DNA of 64,000 bases from Arthrobacter sp. Soil762 (GTDB lineage Bacteria; Actinomycetota; Actinomycetes; Actinomycetales; Micrococcaceae): positions 80,998 to 144,997 of the forward strand of contig NZ_LMSG01000022.1 of assembly GCF_001428335.1 (NCBI RefSeq), in the 5' to 3' direction. A program made the position numbers and the translations under genes. Every line of letters begins with the position of its first letter. Position 1 is the stretch's first letter. This document shows, piece by piece, positions 18,336 through 26,065 of this stretch. The notes beneath the pieces are model-generated. The model did not search any database, was not told the DNA's origin, and saw only the letters and a list, made by a program, of their open reading frames with translations.

Positions 18336-18369
18336 TTCCTGGACACGGCTTCTTCCTAGACACGGCTTC
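18336..18369. repeat. Tandem 17-bp duplication between convergent genes
   Basis: TTCCTGGACACGGCTTC (18336-18352) is followed immediately by TTCCTAGACACGGCTTC (18353-18369), one mismatch. Flanking this, CCGCTGT (18329-18335) can pair with ACAGCGG (18373-18379), giving a loose hairpin between the unknown gene and the convergent LacI gene. Confidence 0.6.
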
Positions 18370-18409
18370 GCGACAGCGGCTTCCTGGCCGGATGCCACGC
18401 CGCGCCTCC

Positions 18410-19453
18410 TCAGGAAGGAGGCGGCGCCGTCGTACGCCTGATGATGAGCCGGTGGGGCGCGACGGCGGATTGGACCGCCCCGACCGTGCCGTCCAGTTCG
18501 TCGATGAGCATCTTGGTAGCCAGTTCGGCCTGTTCGTCGGGCCGTTGTCCCACGGTGGTCAGGCCCATCGCGTCGGCGAAATCGTGGTCATCGATCCCCA
18601 CCACCGAGAGGTCCTCAGGGACCCGCACGCCTACGTGTGCTGCTTCGAAGATGACGCCCATGGCCATTTCGTCGGAGGCGCAAAAGATGGCGGTCGGCTT
18701 CGGGCCGGGCTGGGCCCAGAGGCGCCGGAACGCCTCTTGGCCGCTGCGGACCGTGAAATCGCCCCATTCGTCCCACTCGGGGCGGGTGGGCAGCCCTGCT
18801 CCTGCCATAACGTCCTTGAAAGCCAGGATCCGCACGCGGGGTACGTCGAAGTTAAGGTCCGTTTCGTCGTCGCCGTGCAGGAGGGCAATGTCCCGGTGGC
18901 CGAGGTCGATCAGGTGCCGTACGGCGGTGGACGCTGCGGCGTAGTCGTCGATGCCGATGTACGCGCACTCTTCCACATGGCCTCCCACCACGATCAGCGG
19001 GATATCAATCTTTTGGAGATGGTCCAGTTCATCGTGGCTGAGCGCCATACAAAGGACAAGCAGGGCGTCAATCTGTTTGTAAACCATGGTCTTGCTGAAC
19101 AGGCGTTCCCGGTTGCTGCCGTGACCGCCCAGGTTAAAGAGGGAAAGATTGTAGTGGCGGGCGTGAAGTTCGCGGTCCGCGCCCTCAATGGCCTTGGAGA
19201 AGAACCAGCGGCTCACGAACGGAGCCAGCACGCCAATGGTCTTGGTGCGGCCGGTGGCCAAACCTGACGCCGACGACGACGCCACATAACCCAAGGCGCC
19301 CGCCACCTCGAGGATCTTCTCCCTGGTGGCGGGCGAAACCCTGGGAAGCCCGCGTACGGCCCGGGAAACGGTGGCGGTGGAGACGCCTGCGGCTGCTGCC
19401 ACGTCCTCAATGCTGACGCCGCTGTGGCCACCCCTTTGAGACCTCTCAGCCAT
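18410..19453 (-). CDS. LacI-family transcriptional regulator of the sugar ABC importer
   Basis: The 347-residue protein opens with the LacI DNA-binding domain (VSIEDVAAAAGVSTATVSRAVRG) and hinge helix (ATREKILEVAGALGY). A periplasmic-binding-protein-like effector domain follows, with IDALLVLC, IGIDDYAAA and VVGIDDHDFADAMGLTTV. ATG 19453 is preferred over GTG 19462 because GGTGG precedes it at a normal distance; both are possible. It lies downstream of the CUT1 importer genes on the same strand and probably represses them through the LacI-type operator at 23083-23096. A nearly identical operator ahead of the levansucrase suggests a wider role. Confidence 0.9.
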   Translation of the reverse strand: MAERSQRGGHSGVSIEDVAAAAGVSTATVSRAVRGLPRVSPATREKILEVAGALGYVASSSASGLATGRTKTIGVLAPFVSRWFFSKAIEGADRELHARHYNLSLFNLGGHGSNRERLFSKTMVYKQIDALLVLCMALSHDELDHLQKIDIPLIVVGGHVEECAYIGIDDYAAASTAVRHLIDLGHRDIALLHGDDETDLNFDVPRVRILAFKDVMAGAGLPTRPEWDEWGDFTVRSGQEAFRRLWAQPGPKPTAIFCASDEMAMGVIFEAAHVGVRVPEDLSVVGIDDHDFADAMGLTTVGQRPDEQAELATKMLIDELDGTVGAVQSAVAPHRLIIRRTTAPPPS

Positions 19454-19607
19454 GCGTGCCACCGTTTCCCCTCATGGGTTCAAACCTAATATCCGCTATG
19501 CAGTTGCCCCCAAGCCATGCTAGGTTGCGGGCCGCCCGACGTCACAGTGTTACCTGCCTACCTCCCCTTGGGTCCGATCAGCCTAGGAGGATCAGCCCTG
19601 AGCCCGG

Positions 19608-20585
19608 TCAGCCCTTGAGTCCGCCGGCCAGGAGACCGCGGACAAAGAAGCGCTGCAGGCCAAGGAACACGGCCAGCGGGACGATGATCGAGACGAACGC
19701 GGCGGCAGGGTTCAGGAAGTCCCTGTTGCCGCGGGTACCGGAGATCTCAGCGAGCCGTTGGGTGATGGGCGCTACGTCCGCCGTTCCACCCGAGAACACC
19801 AATGCCACCAGAAGGTCATTCCAGACCCACAGGAACTGGAAGATGGCCAGGGATGCCAGAGCCGGCACGGACAACGGGAGGATGATCCGCCAGAAAATCG
19901 TGGTGTGTCCTGCCCCGTCCACCTTCGCGGCCTCGATAACTTCGCCCGGGATCTCCGAGATGAAGTTGTGGAGCAGGAAGATACCCAACGGGAGTCCAAA
20001 CATGGTGTGGGCGATCCACAGCTGGGCATAGGACCCGGGCGGGAGCTTCAGGACCTGTGTGAACAATGACAGCAGCGGGATGAGTGCCATCTGCAGGGGA
20101 ATGATCTGCAACGCGAACACGAAGATGAACGAAGCCTCGCGGCCCCTGAAGTTGCCCCAGGCGAAGATGTAGGCCGCCATGGAGGCGAGCACCAGGACAA
20201 AGACGGTCACCGGAATGACAATCGCCAGGGAGTTGACGAAGTACTGAGAAAGGTTTGCAGACTGCGATCCGGCTGCTGCCGTGACGTCGACGTAGTGCTT
20301 GAAAGTAAAATCCCAGTCGGCAAAGAAGTTCCACCAGCCATCCGAGCGCGGGCCCACCTGCTTGGCCGCGGGACGGATGGAGGAGACCAGGAGGCCGAAG
20401 GTGGGCACGGTCCAGATCGTCGCAATGATCACGGCGGCCGCAGTGGCCCACCGTGACGTGAGCTTGGTCTTGACGCGCCGCATGATCGGTGCGGAATCCT
20501 CCGGCGTCGCGGGACGGCCTTTGTCTTTGCGTGACTGGGTCCGGGAAGAGTTGGCCGCCTCATCCGGCGCTGGCATGACGGTCAT
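19608..20585 (-). CDS. CUT1 sugar ABC transporter permease (MalG type)
   Basis: The 325-residue inner-membrane protein has a Ser/Lys-rich N-terminus of about 45 residues and six predicted transmembrane segments. The coupling loop EVIEAAKVDGAGHTTIFW is the EAA motif that docks on the ATPase. It overlaps its partner permease by 4 bp (20582-20585). No ATPase gene accompanies the operon, so a shared MsmK/MalK-type ATPase encoded elsewhere is likely, as is common for CUT1 systems in actinobacteria. Substrate is presumably a di- or oligosaccharide. Confidence 0.9.
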   Translation of the reverse strand: MTVMPAPDEAANSSRTQSRKDKGRPATPEDSAPIMRRVKTKLTSRWATAAAVIIATIWTVPTFGLLVSSIRPAAKQVGPRSDGWWNFFADWDFTFKHYVDVTAAAGSQSANLSQYFVNSLAIVIPVTVFVLVLASMAAYIFAWGNFRGREASFIFVFALQIIPLQMALIPLLSLFTQVLKLPPGSYAQLWIAHTMFGLPLGIFLLHNFISEIPGEVIEAAKVDGAGHTTIFWRIILPLSVPALASLAIFQFLWVWNDLLVALVFSGGTADVAPITQRLAEISGTRGNRDFLNPAAAFVSIIVPLAVFLGLQRFFVRGLLAGGLKG

Positions 20586-21547
20586 CGGATTTCCCTTTGC
20601 TGACGAAGTACGCGGGCGTTGTAGACCACTATGGGCAGTACGAGAAGGAACAGGACGAGGGCCAGCGCCGCACCCCTGCCCGGTTCGCCGGCGCGGAAGG
20701 CCTGTGTGTACATCTCGTTGGCGATCACGGACGTGTCATAGTTGCCCGCCGTCATGGTGCGGACAATGTCGAAGACTTTCAGGGTGGCGATGGTGATGGT
20801 TGTCAGCACCACCACCAAAGCGCCCCGAATGCCGGGAACCGTCACATTGCGGAACTGCTGCCAGGGGTTGGCACCGTCCAGGCGCGCCGCCTCAACCAGT
20901 TCCACCGGCACACCTTTGATGGCAGCAGAGAGGATCACCATGGCAAAGCCTGTTTGGATCCACACCATCACGATGATGAGGAAGATGGTGTTTTCCGGGG
21001 CATCAAGAAGGAATTGCTTGGGGTCCATGCCCAGGGCAACCCGCACAGCGTTAACGACGCCAGTCTGTTCAATGCCGGGGCCGCGGTAGTCGTACACAAG
21101 CTTCCAGATGATGCCGGCGCCCACCATCGAGATGCCCACCGGCATAAAGACCAAAGCTTTGAGGGCATTTTCGCCGCGCGCCTTGTCAATGAACACCGCG
21201 TAAGCGAGACCGAAGACCGTGGACAGCAACGGCACCAGAACGGTCCAGATGACCGTGTTGCGGAGGGTGGCCAGCGCCTCGGGCTGGGTAAACATCCAGA
21301 CGAAGTTATCGACTCCGTTGGGTTGGCCGGAGGCATTCGTGAATGCCAGGAATGATGTCTGCACGGCGGGATAAACCAGGCCGACCAGCATCAGGATTGC
21401 CGCCGGCGCCAAAAAGCCAACGATCGTCAGTTTGTCTTTGACTGATTTGGGAGCCCTGTCCACAATCAGCATGATCAGCCCAATTAGCGCGGCAAAAACC
21501 GCCAAGGCGATAAAAACTTGAAGAAATTTTCCTCCAAGAAACTCCAT
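20582..21547 (-). CDS. CUT1 sugar ABC transporter permease (MalF type)
   Basis: ATG 21547 is chosen because CGGAGG lies 7 bases upstream; this gives 321 residues, and an in-frame start at 21595 lacks a site. The protein has about seven transmembrane helices, an extra N-terminal helix typical of MalF-type subunits, and the EAA loop LVEAARLDGANPWQQFRNV. It forms the membrane channel with the downstream permease and receives sugar from the lipoprotein encoded upstream. Confidence 0.9.
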   Translation of the reverse strand: MEFLGGKFLQVFIALAVFAALIGLIMLIVDRAPKSVKDKLTIVGFLAPAAILMLVGLVYPAVQTSFLAFTNASGQPNGVDNFVWMFTQPEALATLRNTVIWTVLVPLLSTVFGLAYAVFIDKARGENALKALVFMPVGISMVGAGIIWKLVYDYRGPGIEQTGVVNAVRVALGMDPKQFLLDAPENTIFLIIVMVWIQTGFAMVILSAAIKGVPVELVEAARLDGANPWQQFRNVTVPGIRGALVVVLTTITIATLKVFDIVRTMTAGNYDTSVIANEMYTQAFRAGEPGRGAALALVLFLLVLPIVVYNARVLRQQREIR

Positions 21548-21640
21548 TGCCCAACCTCCGTGGTGTGCGTGGATCAGTTTGTTCGGAATCGACATCGCGC
21601 CCTTGGAACTTGATGTCCCAAGGGCGCGATGCGAAGGAGG

Positions 21641-22978
21641 TTAGCTCTTAGGCCAGCTGCCTTCGACGCTGTCGGCAACCTGCTGGGCGGGAGTGCCGTT
21701 GATCCATGCAACGATGCCCTTCCAGAAGGAGTTGGAGCCTACGGCGCCAGGCATCAGGTCAGAGCCGTCGAAGCGGAAGACTGTGTCCGGATCCTGGAGC
21801 AGTGCGATGGACTGCTTGTCGAGTTCCGTCTGGGCACTCGCCGGGTCCAATCCCTTGTTGGCACTGATGACGCCACCGAGCTTGACGCGGTTGTTGGCGA
21901 ACTCGGCGCTGGCCAAGTAGGCCAGGAAGGCCTGCGCCTCCGGGGTGTCCTTGTAAGCGCCCACCATCTCGCCGCCGCCGGTGATTGCCTGGCCCTTGCT
22001 GGGGTCGATCGGAGGCGTCATGAAGGCCCAGACGTCGCCATCGGGAGCCACGGCGGTCCCTTCCGGCCAGTTGGCTGCCTGGAAGTTGGCCTGGTGGTGC
22101 ATGGCGCACTGGCCATCGAGGACGGGCTGACCTGCCTGCGCGAAGCCGGTGGTCAGGATTGAACGAACGTCGCCAAATCCACCGTTGACATAGTCGGAGT
22201 TCAGGAGGATCTCGCCCGTCTTGTTCAGGGCATCCACGATCTTGGGGTCGTTGAACGGAATCCCGTGCGTGACCCACTGGTCGTAGACCTCGGGGCCCTG
22301 GGCGCGGAGGACAACATCCTCGACCCAGTCAGTGCCCGGCCAGCCGGTCGCTTCGCCGGATTCGAAGCCGGCACACCACGGCTTCATGGTGCCGTCATCG
22401 GCGATCTTCGACGACAGGGTCAGCATTTCGTCCCAGGTCTTGGGAACTTCCCAGCCCTTGTCCTTGAACGTCTTCGGGGCGTACCAGACGTAACCCTTGA
22501 CGTTCGCGAGCATCGGTGCCGCGTAGAACGTCCCATCCACCGTGCCGTACTTCTTCCAGTCAGCGGACCAGTTCTTGTCCACAAGATCCGAGACTGCCTT
22601 CGGAGCCGGCTTCAGGCCGCCTGCCTTGGCCTGATCGGCCAGGAGGCCTGGCTGCGGGAAGATGGCGACGTCCGGGGCGTTTCCTGCCTTGGCCCGGACA
22701 CCGATCTGGGTCTCGAATTCCTTGCTGCCCTCGTATTTGATGGTTGCCCCGGTGCATTCCTCAAACGTTGCCCAGGCGGTTTCCAGGTTAGTGGCTTCGA
22801 TGTCCACGATGGTGGAGTAGACGGAGACGGTCTTGCCGTCGTGCTTGCCGTAACTCTCGTAGGGAGAACAGTCACTGCCGGTGGTGCCGCCACCGCCCCC
22901 GCTGGGACTACAGGCTGTCAGGGACAGTGCCAGAATTCCGGTGGCAGCAACCGGAAGCAGGTATTTGCGGTTTTTCAT
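21641..22978 (-). CDS. Extracellular sugar-binding lipoprotein (family 1) of the CUT1 importer
   Basis: The 445-residue protein starts with a lipoprotein signal (LALSLTAC, lipid-anchored Cys23), a Gly-rich linker and a family-1 solute-binding fold resembling alpha-glucoside-binding AglE-type proteins. Blocks include TVSVYSTIVDIEATN near the N-terminus and a C-terminal AFLAYLAS helix. It captures sugar at the cell surface and delivers it to the two permeases encoded 93 bases downstream. GAGGAG precedes the ATG. Its promoter region holds a LacI-type operator (23083-23096) and a perfect 13-bp palindrome (23047-23059). Confidence 0.92.
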   Translation of the reverse strand: MKNRKYLLPVAATGILALSLTACSPSGGGGGTTGSDCSPYESYGKHDGKTVSVYSTIVDIEATNLETAWATFEECTGATIKYEGSKEFETQIGVRAKAGNAPDVAIFPQPGLLADQAKAGGLKPAPKAVSDLVDKNWSADWKKYGTVDGTFYAAPMLANVKGYVWYAPKTFKDKGWEVPKTWDEMLTLSSKIADDGTMKPWCAGFESGEATGWPGTDWVEDVVLRAQGPEVYDQWVTHGIPFNDPKIVDALNKTGEILLNSDYVNGGFGDVRSILTTGFAQAGQPVLDGQCAMHHQANFQAANWPEGTAVAPDGDVWAFMTPPIDPSKGQAITGGGEMVGAYKDTPEAQAFLAYLASAEFANNRVKLGGVISANKGLDPASAQTELDKQSIALLQDPDTVFRFDGSDLMPGAVGSNSFWKGIVAWINGTPAQQVADSVEGSWPKS

Positions 22979-23046
22979 GCTGAGGACTCCTCGGTGAGTT
23001 ACAGAACTTCAACAGGTGAGACTAAGGTGACCGACATCTTCACGTG

Positions 23047-23059
23047 GTGTGAATCACAC
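23047..23059. promoter_or_regulatory. 13-bp perfect palindrome upstream of the sugar importer
   Basis: GTGTGAATCACAC has TGTGA and TCACA half-sites but only one base between them. A classical CRP/GlxR site has six, so a different regulator or half-site use must be assumed. It lies 69 bases upstream of the binding-protein ATG. Confidence 0.45.
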
Positions 23060-23082
23060 ACTAATCAGGCTCCGGCAAGGAA

Positions 23083-23096
23083 TGCAAGCGTTTACA
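23083..23096. promoter_or_regulatory. LacI-type operator upstream of the sugar importer
   Basis: TGCAAGCGTTTACA has the central CG and dyad symmetry (10 of 14 positions) of LacI/GalR-family operators. It is identical over TGCAAGCG-N-TTACAT to the site at 29715-29728 ahead of the levansucrase. On the minus strand it covers a possible -35 (TTGCAT, 23082-23087), so binding would block transcription of the importer. Across 22979-23289 the only other elements are the palindrome at 23047 and the terminator at 23222. Confidence 0.65.
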
Positions 23097-23221
23097 TGCG
23101 GTTGTGTCCGAAAAGATATCTAGGCCCAGTCCGCGGGCGTTGGACGCCGCAGCGTTGTCGTCCGAGGCGCTAAGATGCCCTCGACTCAGTGTTCTCACAA
23201 CCGCAGGCTGCTCAAAGGAAT

Positions 23222-23253
23222 GGGTGCCGCGCTCCCTGGGGAGCGCGGCACCC
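23222..23253 (-). terminator. Strong hairpin downstream of the Asp23-cluster small gene
   Basis: GGGTGCCGCGCTCCC (23222-23236) pairs perfectly with GGGAGCGCGGCACCC (23239-23253). On the minus strand it is followed by ATTCCTTTG, only a weak T-tract. It sits 37 bases after the stop of the small gene and insulates the sugar-importer promoter. Confidence 0.7.
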
Positions 23254-23289
23254 GATAAGGCCTTTTGGGGCATGCCCCACTGATTTGGC

Positions 23290-23448
23290 CTACTTGCCGC
23301 CCTTGAACAGTCCCGCGATTCTGGCGCCGAGGCTCTTGACGAACTGCTTGACGTTGTCAATGGCTTCGCCCGCGAACTTCCTGGCCTTTTCAGCAGCGCC
23401 TTCGATTCCGTGTTTGGGTGCTTCGGTGCCGGTTACTTCTTCGCTCAT
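23290..23448 (-). CDS. 52-residue amphipathic protein of the Asp23 cluster
   Basis: An ATG at 23448, seven bases after AAGGAG, opens a frame of 52 codons ending in TAG. The peptide starts MSEEVTGTEAPKHGIEGAAE and ends LFKGGK. Its middle (EKARKFAGEAIDNVKQFVKSL) can form an amphipathic helix rich in Lys and Ala, and there is no signal peptide. Codon use is typical for the neighbourhood. It follows the AmaP-like gene by 213 bases, which contain no other gene, and precedes a strong terminator. I do not recognise a family; a surface-stress or membrane-associated helper is only a guess from position. Confidence 0.75.
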   Translation of the reverse strand: MSEEVTGTEAPKHGIEGAAEKARKFAGEAIDNVKQFVKSLGARIAGLFKGGK

Positions 23449-23661
23449 GTTGTTCTCCTTTAGTTGACCGGCATTCCAGCCGGCCGGTGAGACTCTCCGC
23501 CAGGCGAGGACCGCCGGGCAGGTATGATCAGCTGTCCCCGCATCACCTTACGGCCAGGAAACGCGCACCCTTCACCAACAGGGTCGTTTCGGGTCACTTG
23601 GCCACCTTGACATGACGCGGACGGCATCCATGCCCTATGGGTCGTCTCCCCTTCAGGGCAG

Positions 23662-24273
23662 CTAACGGACGCGCTCAGCGCGGCTGAACCGTGTCCTGGC
23701 CCCGGCACCAATGTGAATCAGGACGGGTGTCTGTTTTCCCACCACTTGGTCCAAGGCGTCCACCAGGGCAGAGACCTCGGCCGCAAGGAGATGCGGCGCC
23801 ACGCCCTGGCGCGGCTGGAGCCGGATTTTCAAGGCAGGGCTGCCCTGGACATCGTATGTTGCCACCGTGGCACCCGCCAGATCGGGCCGTTCAGCCAAGG
23901 CGTGCTTCAACGCCTGTTCCGCCACTCCACCGCTGATCCGGACATCCCCGGCTACTGTGCCGGGATCGTACTCGGCCACCAGCAAGTTGCTCCGGCCTTT
24001 GCCCTGCTGCGCGATCCAAGCAACCATCAGGCCGATCAGAACCACCAGGGCAAACGCCATCACAATCCAGAGCCAGCTTTCCGGACGTCCGGGAAAGCGG
24101 GTGCTGTCGAAGGACTGTTTGACGCTCCGCCAGGCCGATCCGGACCAGGCATGCCACCAGGTTGCCACGGGTGGAACGGTGGCCAGCAGGACGAGCAGGA
24201 TGCCCACTGCGAGCAGCTTGAGGCCGAGGATGCCCACCAGGATCCGGTTGAGGAGCGAGGGTGTGGCCGTCAT
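23662..24273 (-). CDS. AmaP-like alkaline-shock membrane anchor protein
   Basis: The 203-residue protein has two transmembrane helices (about residues 10-35 and 67-90) with a short external loop. A cytoplasmic domain of about 110 residues resembles the Asp23-related fold of AmaP, which anchors Asp23 to the membrane in Staphylococcus aureus. It is the fifth gene of a chain in which every start overlaps the previous stop by 4 bp. Function is inferred from topology and context. Confidence 0.75.
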   Translation of the reverse strand: MTATPSLLNRILVGILGLKLLAVGILLVLLATVPPVATWWHAWSGSAWRSVKQSFDSTRFPGRPESWLWIVMAFALVVLIGLMVAWIAQQGKGRSNLLVAEYDPGTVAGDVRISGGVAEQALKHALAERPDLAGATVATYDVQGSPALKIRLQPRQGVAPHLLAAEVSALVDALDQVVGKQTPVLIHIGAGARTRFSRAERVR

Positions 24274-24929
24274 GCTCCAATCACTCCTACGGTGGAAATG
24301 TTCACTCGGACGTCAGGCACCGGGACCAGTGACATCCCGCTGAGCTCGTCCTGGACCGCGGCCAGCACCGCGGCTTCCGCCACCGGAACCCCTGAGGTGG
24401 GGCGCACGTTGACGATAATCTGCCGCCGGGACACCACCACCATGACCTGCTCCGGGGTGACATTGGCAGCGAGCCGTGCACTGCGTGCCAGGGCGGAGGC
24501 GATGACCTCGTCATCGACCACAACGGCGGACGAAGTTCCGGTGCCGTTCAGCGTGGTGCCGTTCAGCACGTGCCGGGCTCGTCTTCCCGGCAGGACGGCG
24601 TTGAGCAGGAAAAACAGCCCCACCATGGCTACTACGCCGCCGCTGGCAGCGAGCAGCAACGGCGGGATACCCGCCGGAAGTGCAACGATCCGCTCCGCCG
24701 CCAGCTGCGGTTCGATCAGCCAGGCCGGCTGACCAATGGCGTGAACGGCAGATTCGAGCAGACCGTAGCCTGCCAGCCCCATCACCAGGACCGCGGCCAC
24801 TGTTGCCACCACTGCCCGCGGGGAATGGGTTTCCCGGTAGACGACCCTGCGCATATCGGGTTGCGGCTGGGCTCGGGCGCGGCTTGGCTGCCTCGAATCG
24901 AGGTCCCCGTCCACTGATCCTCCGCTCAC
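24270..24929 (-). CDS. Membrane protein of the Asp23 cluster (DUF6286-like)
   Basis: The 219-residue protein begins with a charged cytoplasmic segment and has two transmembrane helices (about 38-58 and 88-110). It ends with an Asp23-like alpha/beta domain (VVVDDEVIASALARSARL ... VMVVVSRRQIIVNVRP). It overlaps both neighbours by 4 bp. Such two-helix proteins recur in actinobacterial Gls24 clusters next to Asp23 and AmaP and probably join a membrane-bound envelope-stress complex; no enzymatic motif is visible. Confidence 0.7.
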   Translation of the reverse strand: MSGGSVDGDLDSRQPSRARAQPQPDMRRVVYRETHSPRAVVATVAAVLVMGLAGYGLLESAVHAIGQPAWLIEPQLAAERIVALPAGIPPLLLAASGGVVAMVGLFFLLNAVLPGRRARHVLNGTTLNGTGTSSAVVVDDEVIASALARSARLAANVTPEQVMVVVSRRQIIVNVRPTSGVPVAEAAVLAAVQDELSGMSLVPVPDVRVNISTVGVIGA

Positions 24930-25306
24930 TGGACCCGGCCTCCCTCGATCGGCTTAACGCCGCTGATGCGGATATCCACCCTGCTCAGGCTGGCACCGCT
25001 GAGGGCCGTGACCGTCGAAAGGATCCTGGATTTGGCATCGACCGTCCGGTCCCAAATGGATCCACCGAATGCGGCCACCCGGCCTGCGTCCCTGAGCACG
25101 GTGGCCAGGGGCGGGATCCTGATAGGCGACACCAGCGACAACGCCAGCAGGCCGTCGTCGTCCGTCCAGTCCGCCCGGACATCATGGGGATCCACACCGA
25201 GGGCTTCCGCGGCCGCTGTCCTGGCCAGGCTGGTCAGGGCCTGCGTGCTGATGCGGTTGTGTCCGCTCAGGACCCGGCCGGGGACGGAAGGTGCCACTGA
25301 CGTCAT
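24926..25306 (-). CDS. Small soluble protein of the Asp23 cluster
   Basis: The 126-residue protein starts at ATG 25306, which overlaps the stop of the upstream membrane-protein gene (ATGA). Residues 20-45 (ISTQALTSLARTAAAEALG) form a helix, followed by alternating strands ending VDIRISGVKP. This is compatible with an Asp23/Gls24-like fold without membrane anchor. It is fixed in the operon by 4-bp overlaps on both sides. I cannot assign a function beyond membership of the cluster. Confidence 0.7.
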   Translation of the reverse strand: MTSVAPSVPGRVLSGHNRISTQALTSLARTAAAEALGVDPHDVRADWTDDDGLLALSLVSPIRIPPLATVLRDAGRVAAFGGSIWDRTVDAKSRILSTVTALSGASLSRVDIRISGVKPIEGGRVQ

Positions 25307-25494
25307 GACGAGGAGCGCCGGCCGATGATGGCATCCAGGACGCCGCGCAGGTCCAGTTTCCCTTCCGCTGCGCGGCCGAGGAGGGCGCCGACGGCCATAA
25401 AGAGGAGCGAGACCAGGAAGCCCCACAGCCCGAACTGGAAGGACATAAACGCTACGAAGGCGCCCATGGCGATCCCCACAACGGTCAGATTCAC
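25303..25494 (-). CDS. Small two-helix membrane protein (DUF2273-like) of the Asp23 cluster
   Basis: This 63-residue protein consists of two adjacent hydrophobic helices (MNLTVVGIAMGAFVAFMSF and GFLVSLLFMAVGALLG) and a short basic tail ending IIGRRSSS. DUF2273 proteins of this shape occur in Gram-positive Asp23 operons between asp23 and amaP. The gene overlaps both neighbours by 4 bp, confirming start and stop. Confidence 0.78.
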   Translation of the reverse strand: MNLTVVGIAMGAFVAFMSFQFGLWGFLVSLLFMAVGALLGRAAEGKLDLRGVLDAIIGRRSSS

Positions 25495-25994
25495 AGCAGT
25501 GCCTCCCTCTCGGCGACGGCGACGGCGACGGCAGGGGCTCCGGCCTTCACCGGCGGCGCCACGTAGACATCGGTTATTTCGACGTTCACTTCAATGACCT
25601 GCAGGCCGACGAGTTCCTCGACCGCGCGGTAAACGGCTGCTCTGACCTGATTGGCCAGGGAGTGCAGGGGCGTGCCGTAGGAGGCCACCAGGCTGATATC
25701 CACCGCCACTTGCGTCTCACCGACCTCGGCACGGACGCCTGCAGCGTGGTCCGAACTGCCGACGGCGTCCCGGATGGCCCCCAGCGCACGCGACGGAGCC
25801 GAGCCCAAGGAATAGACGCCGGGCACGGCACGGGCAGCGATGCCGGCAACTTTCGCCACGGCGGTCTCAGCGATCACGGTGCGGCCATGACCGGGCACGG
25901 GCGCATGGCTGGCGGCGTGGTGGCTGGTAGCAGGCTGGCTGGTCGCATGCTGGCGCTCGACGCCCGCATCGGGTTGTGGGTTCTGGTATTCCAT
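25491..25994 (-). CDS. Asp23/Gls24-family envelope stress protein
   Basis: The 167-residue protein has a His/Pro/Ala-rich N-terminal tail of about 37 residues and a complete Asp23/Gls24 domain (GRTVIAETAVAKVAGIAARAV, DISLVASYGTPLHSLANQV, VIEVNVEITDVYV). In staphylococci Asp23 is an abundant cytoplasmic protein tethered to the membrane by AmaP and linked to cell-envelope homeostasis. Here it is the first of five overlapping genes, so it should have the strongest translation. The upstream region holds the inverted repeat at 26015-26045. Confidence 0.9.
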   Translation of the reverse strand: MEYQNPQPDAGVERQHATSQPATSHHAASHAPVPGHGRTVIAETAVAKVAGIAARAVPGVYSLGSAPSRALGAIRDAVGSSDHAAGVRAEVGETQVAVDISLVASYGTPLHSLANQVRAAVYRAVEELVGLQVIEVNVEITDVYVAPPVKAGAPAVAVAVAEREALL

Positions 25995-26014
25995 CAGACA
26001 CTTCCCCTTCTGTT

Positions 26015-26045
26015 GTTCCCAACCCTATCCCCTGCGTGTGGGAAC
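26015..26045. promoter_or_regulatory. Inverted repeat upstream of the Asp23 operon
   Basis: GTTCCCA (26015-26021) and TGGGAAC (26039-26045) are separated by 17 bases. The element lies between the stop of the GH32 lipoprotein gene and the Asp23 start, both on the minus strand. It could be a transcription-factor site for the Asp23 operon or a weak terminator for the fructan genes; no T-run supports the latter. Confidence 0.4.
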
Positions 26046-26065
26046 GTACGGGAATCCGCGGCGAG

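Noticed and set aside
23047..23059. A classical CRP/GlxR site
   Set aside because: Half-sites are right but the spacer is one base instead of six.
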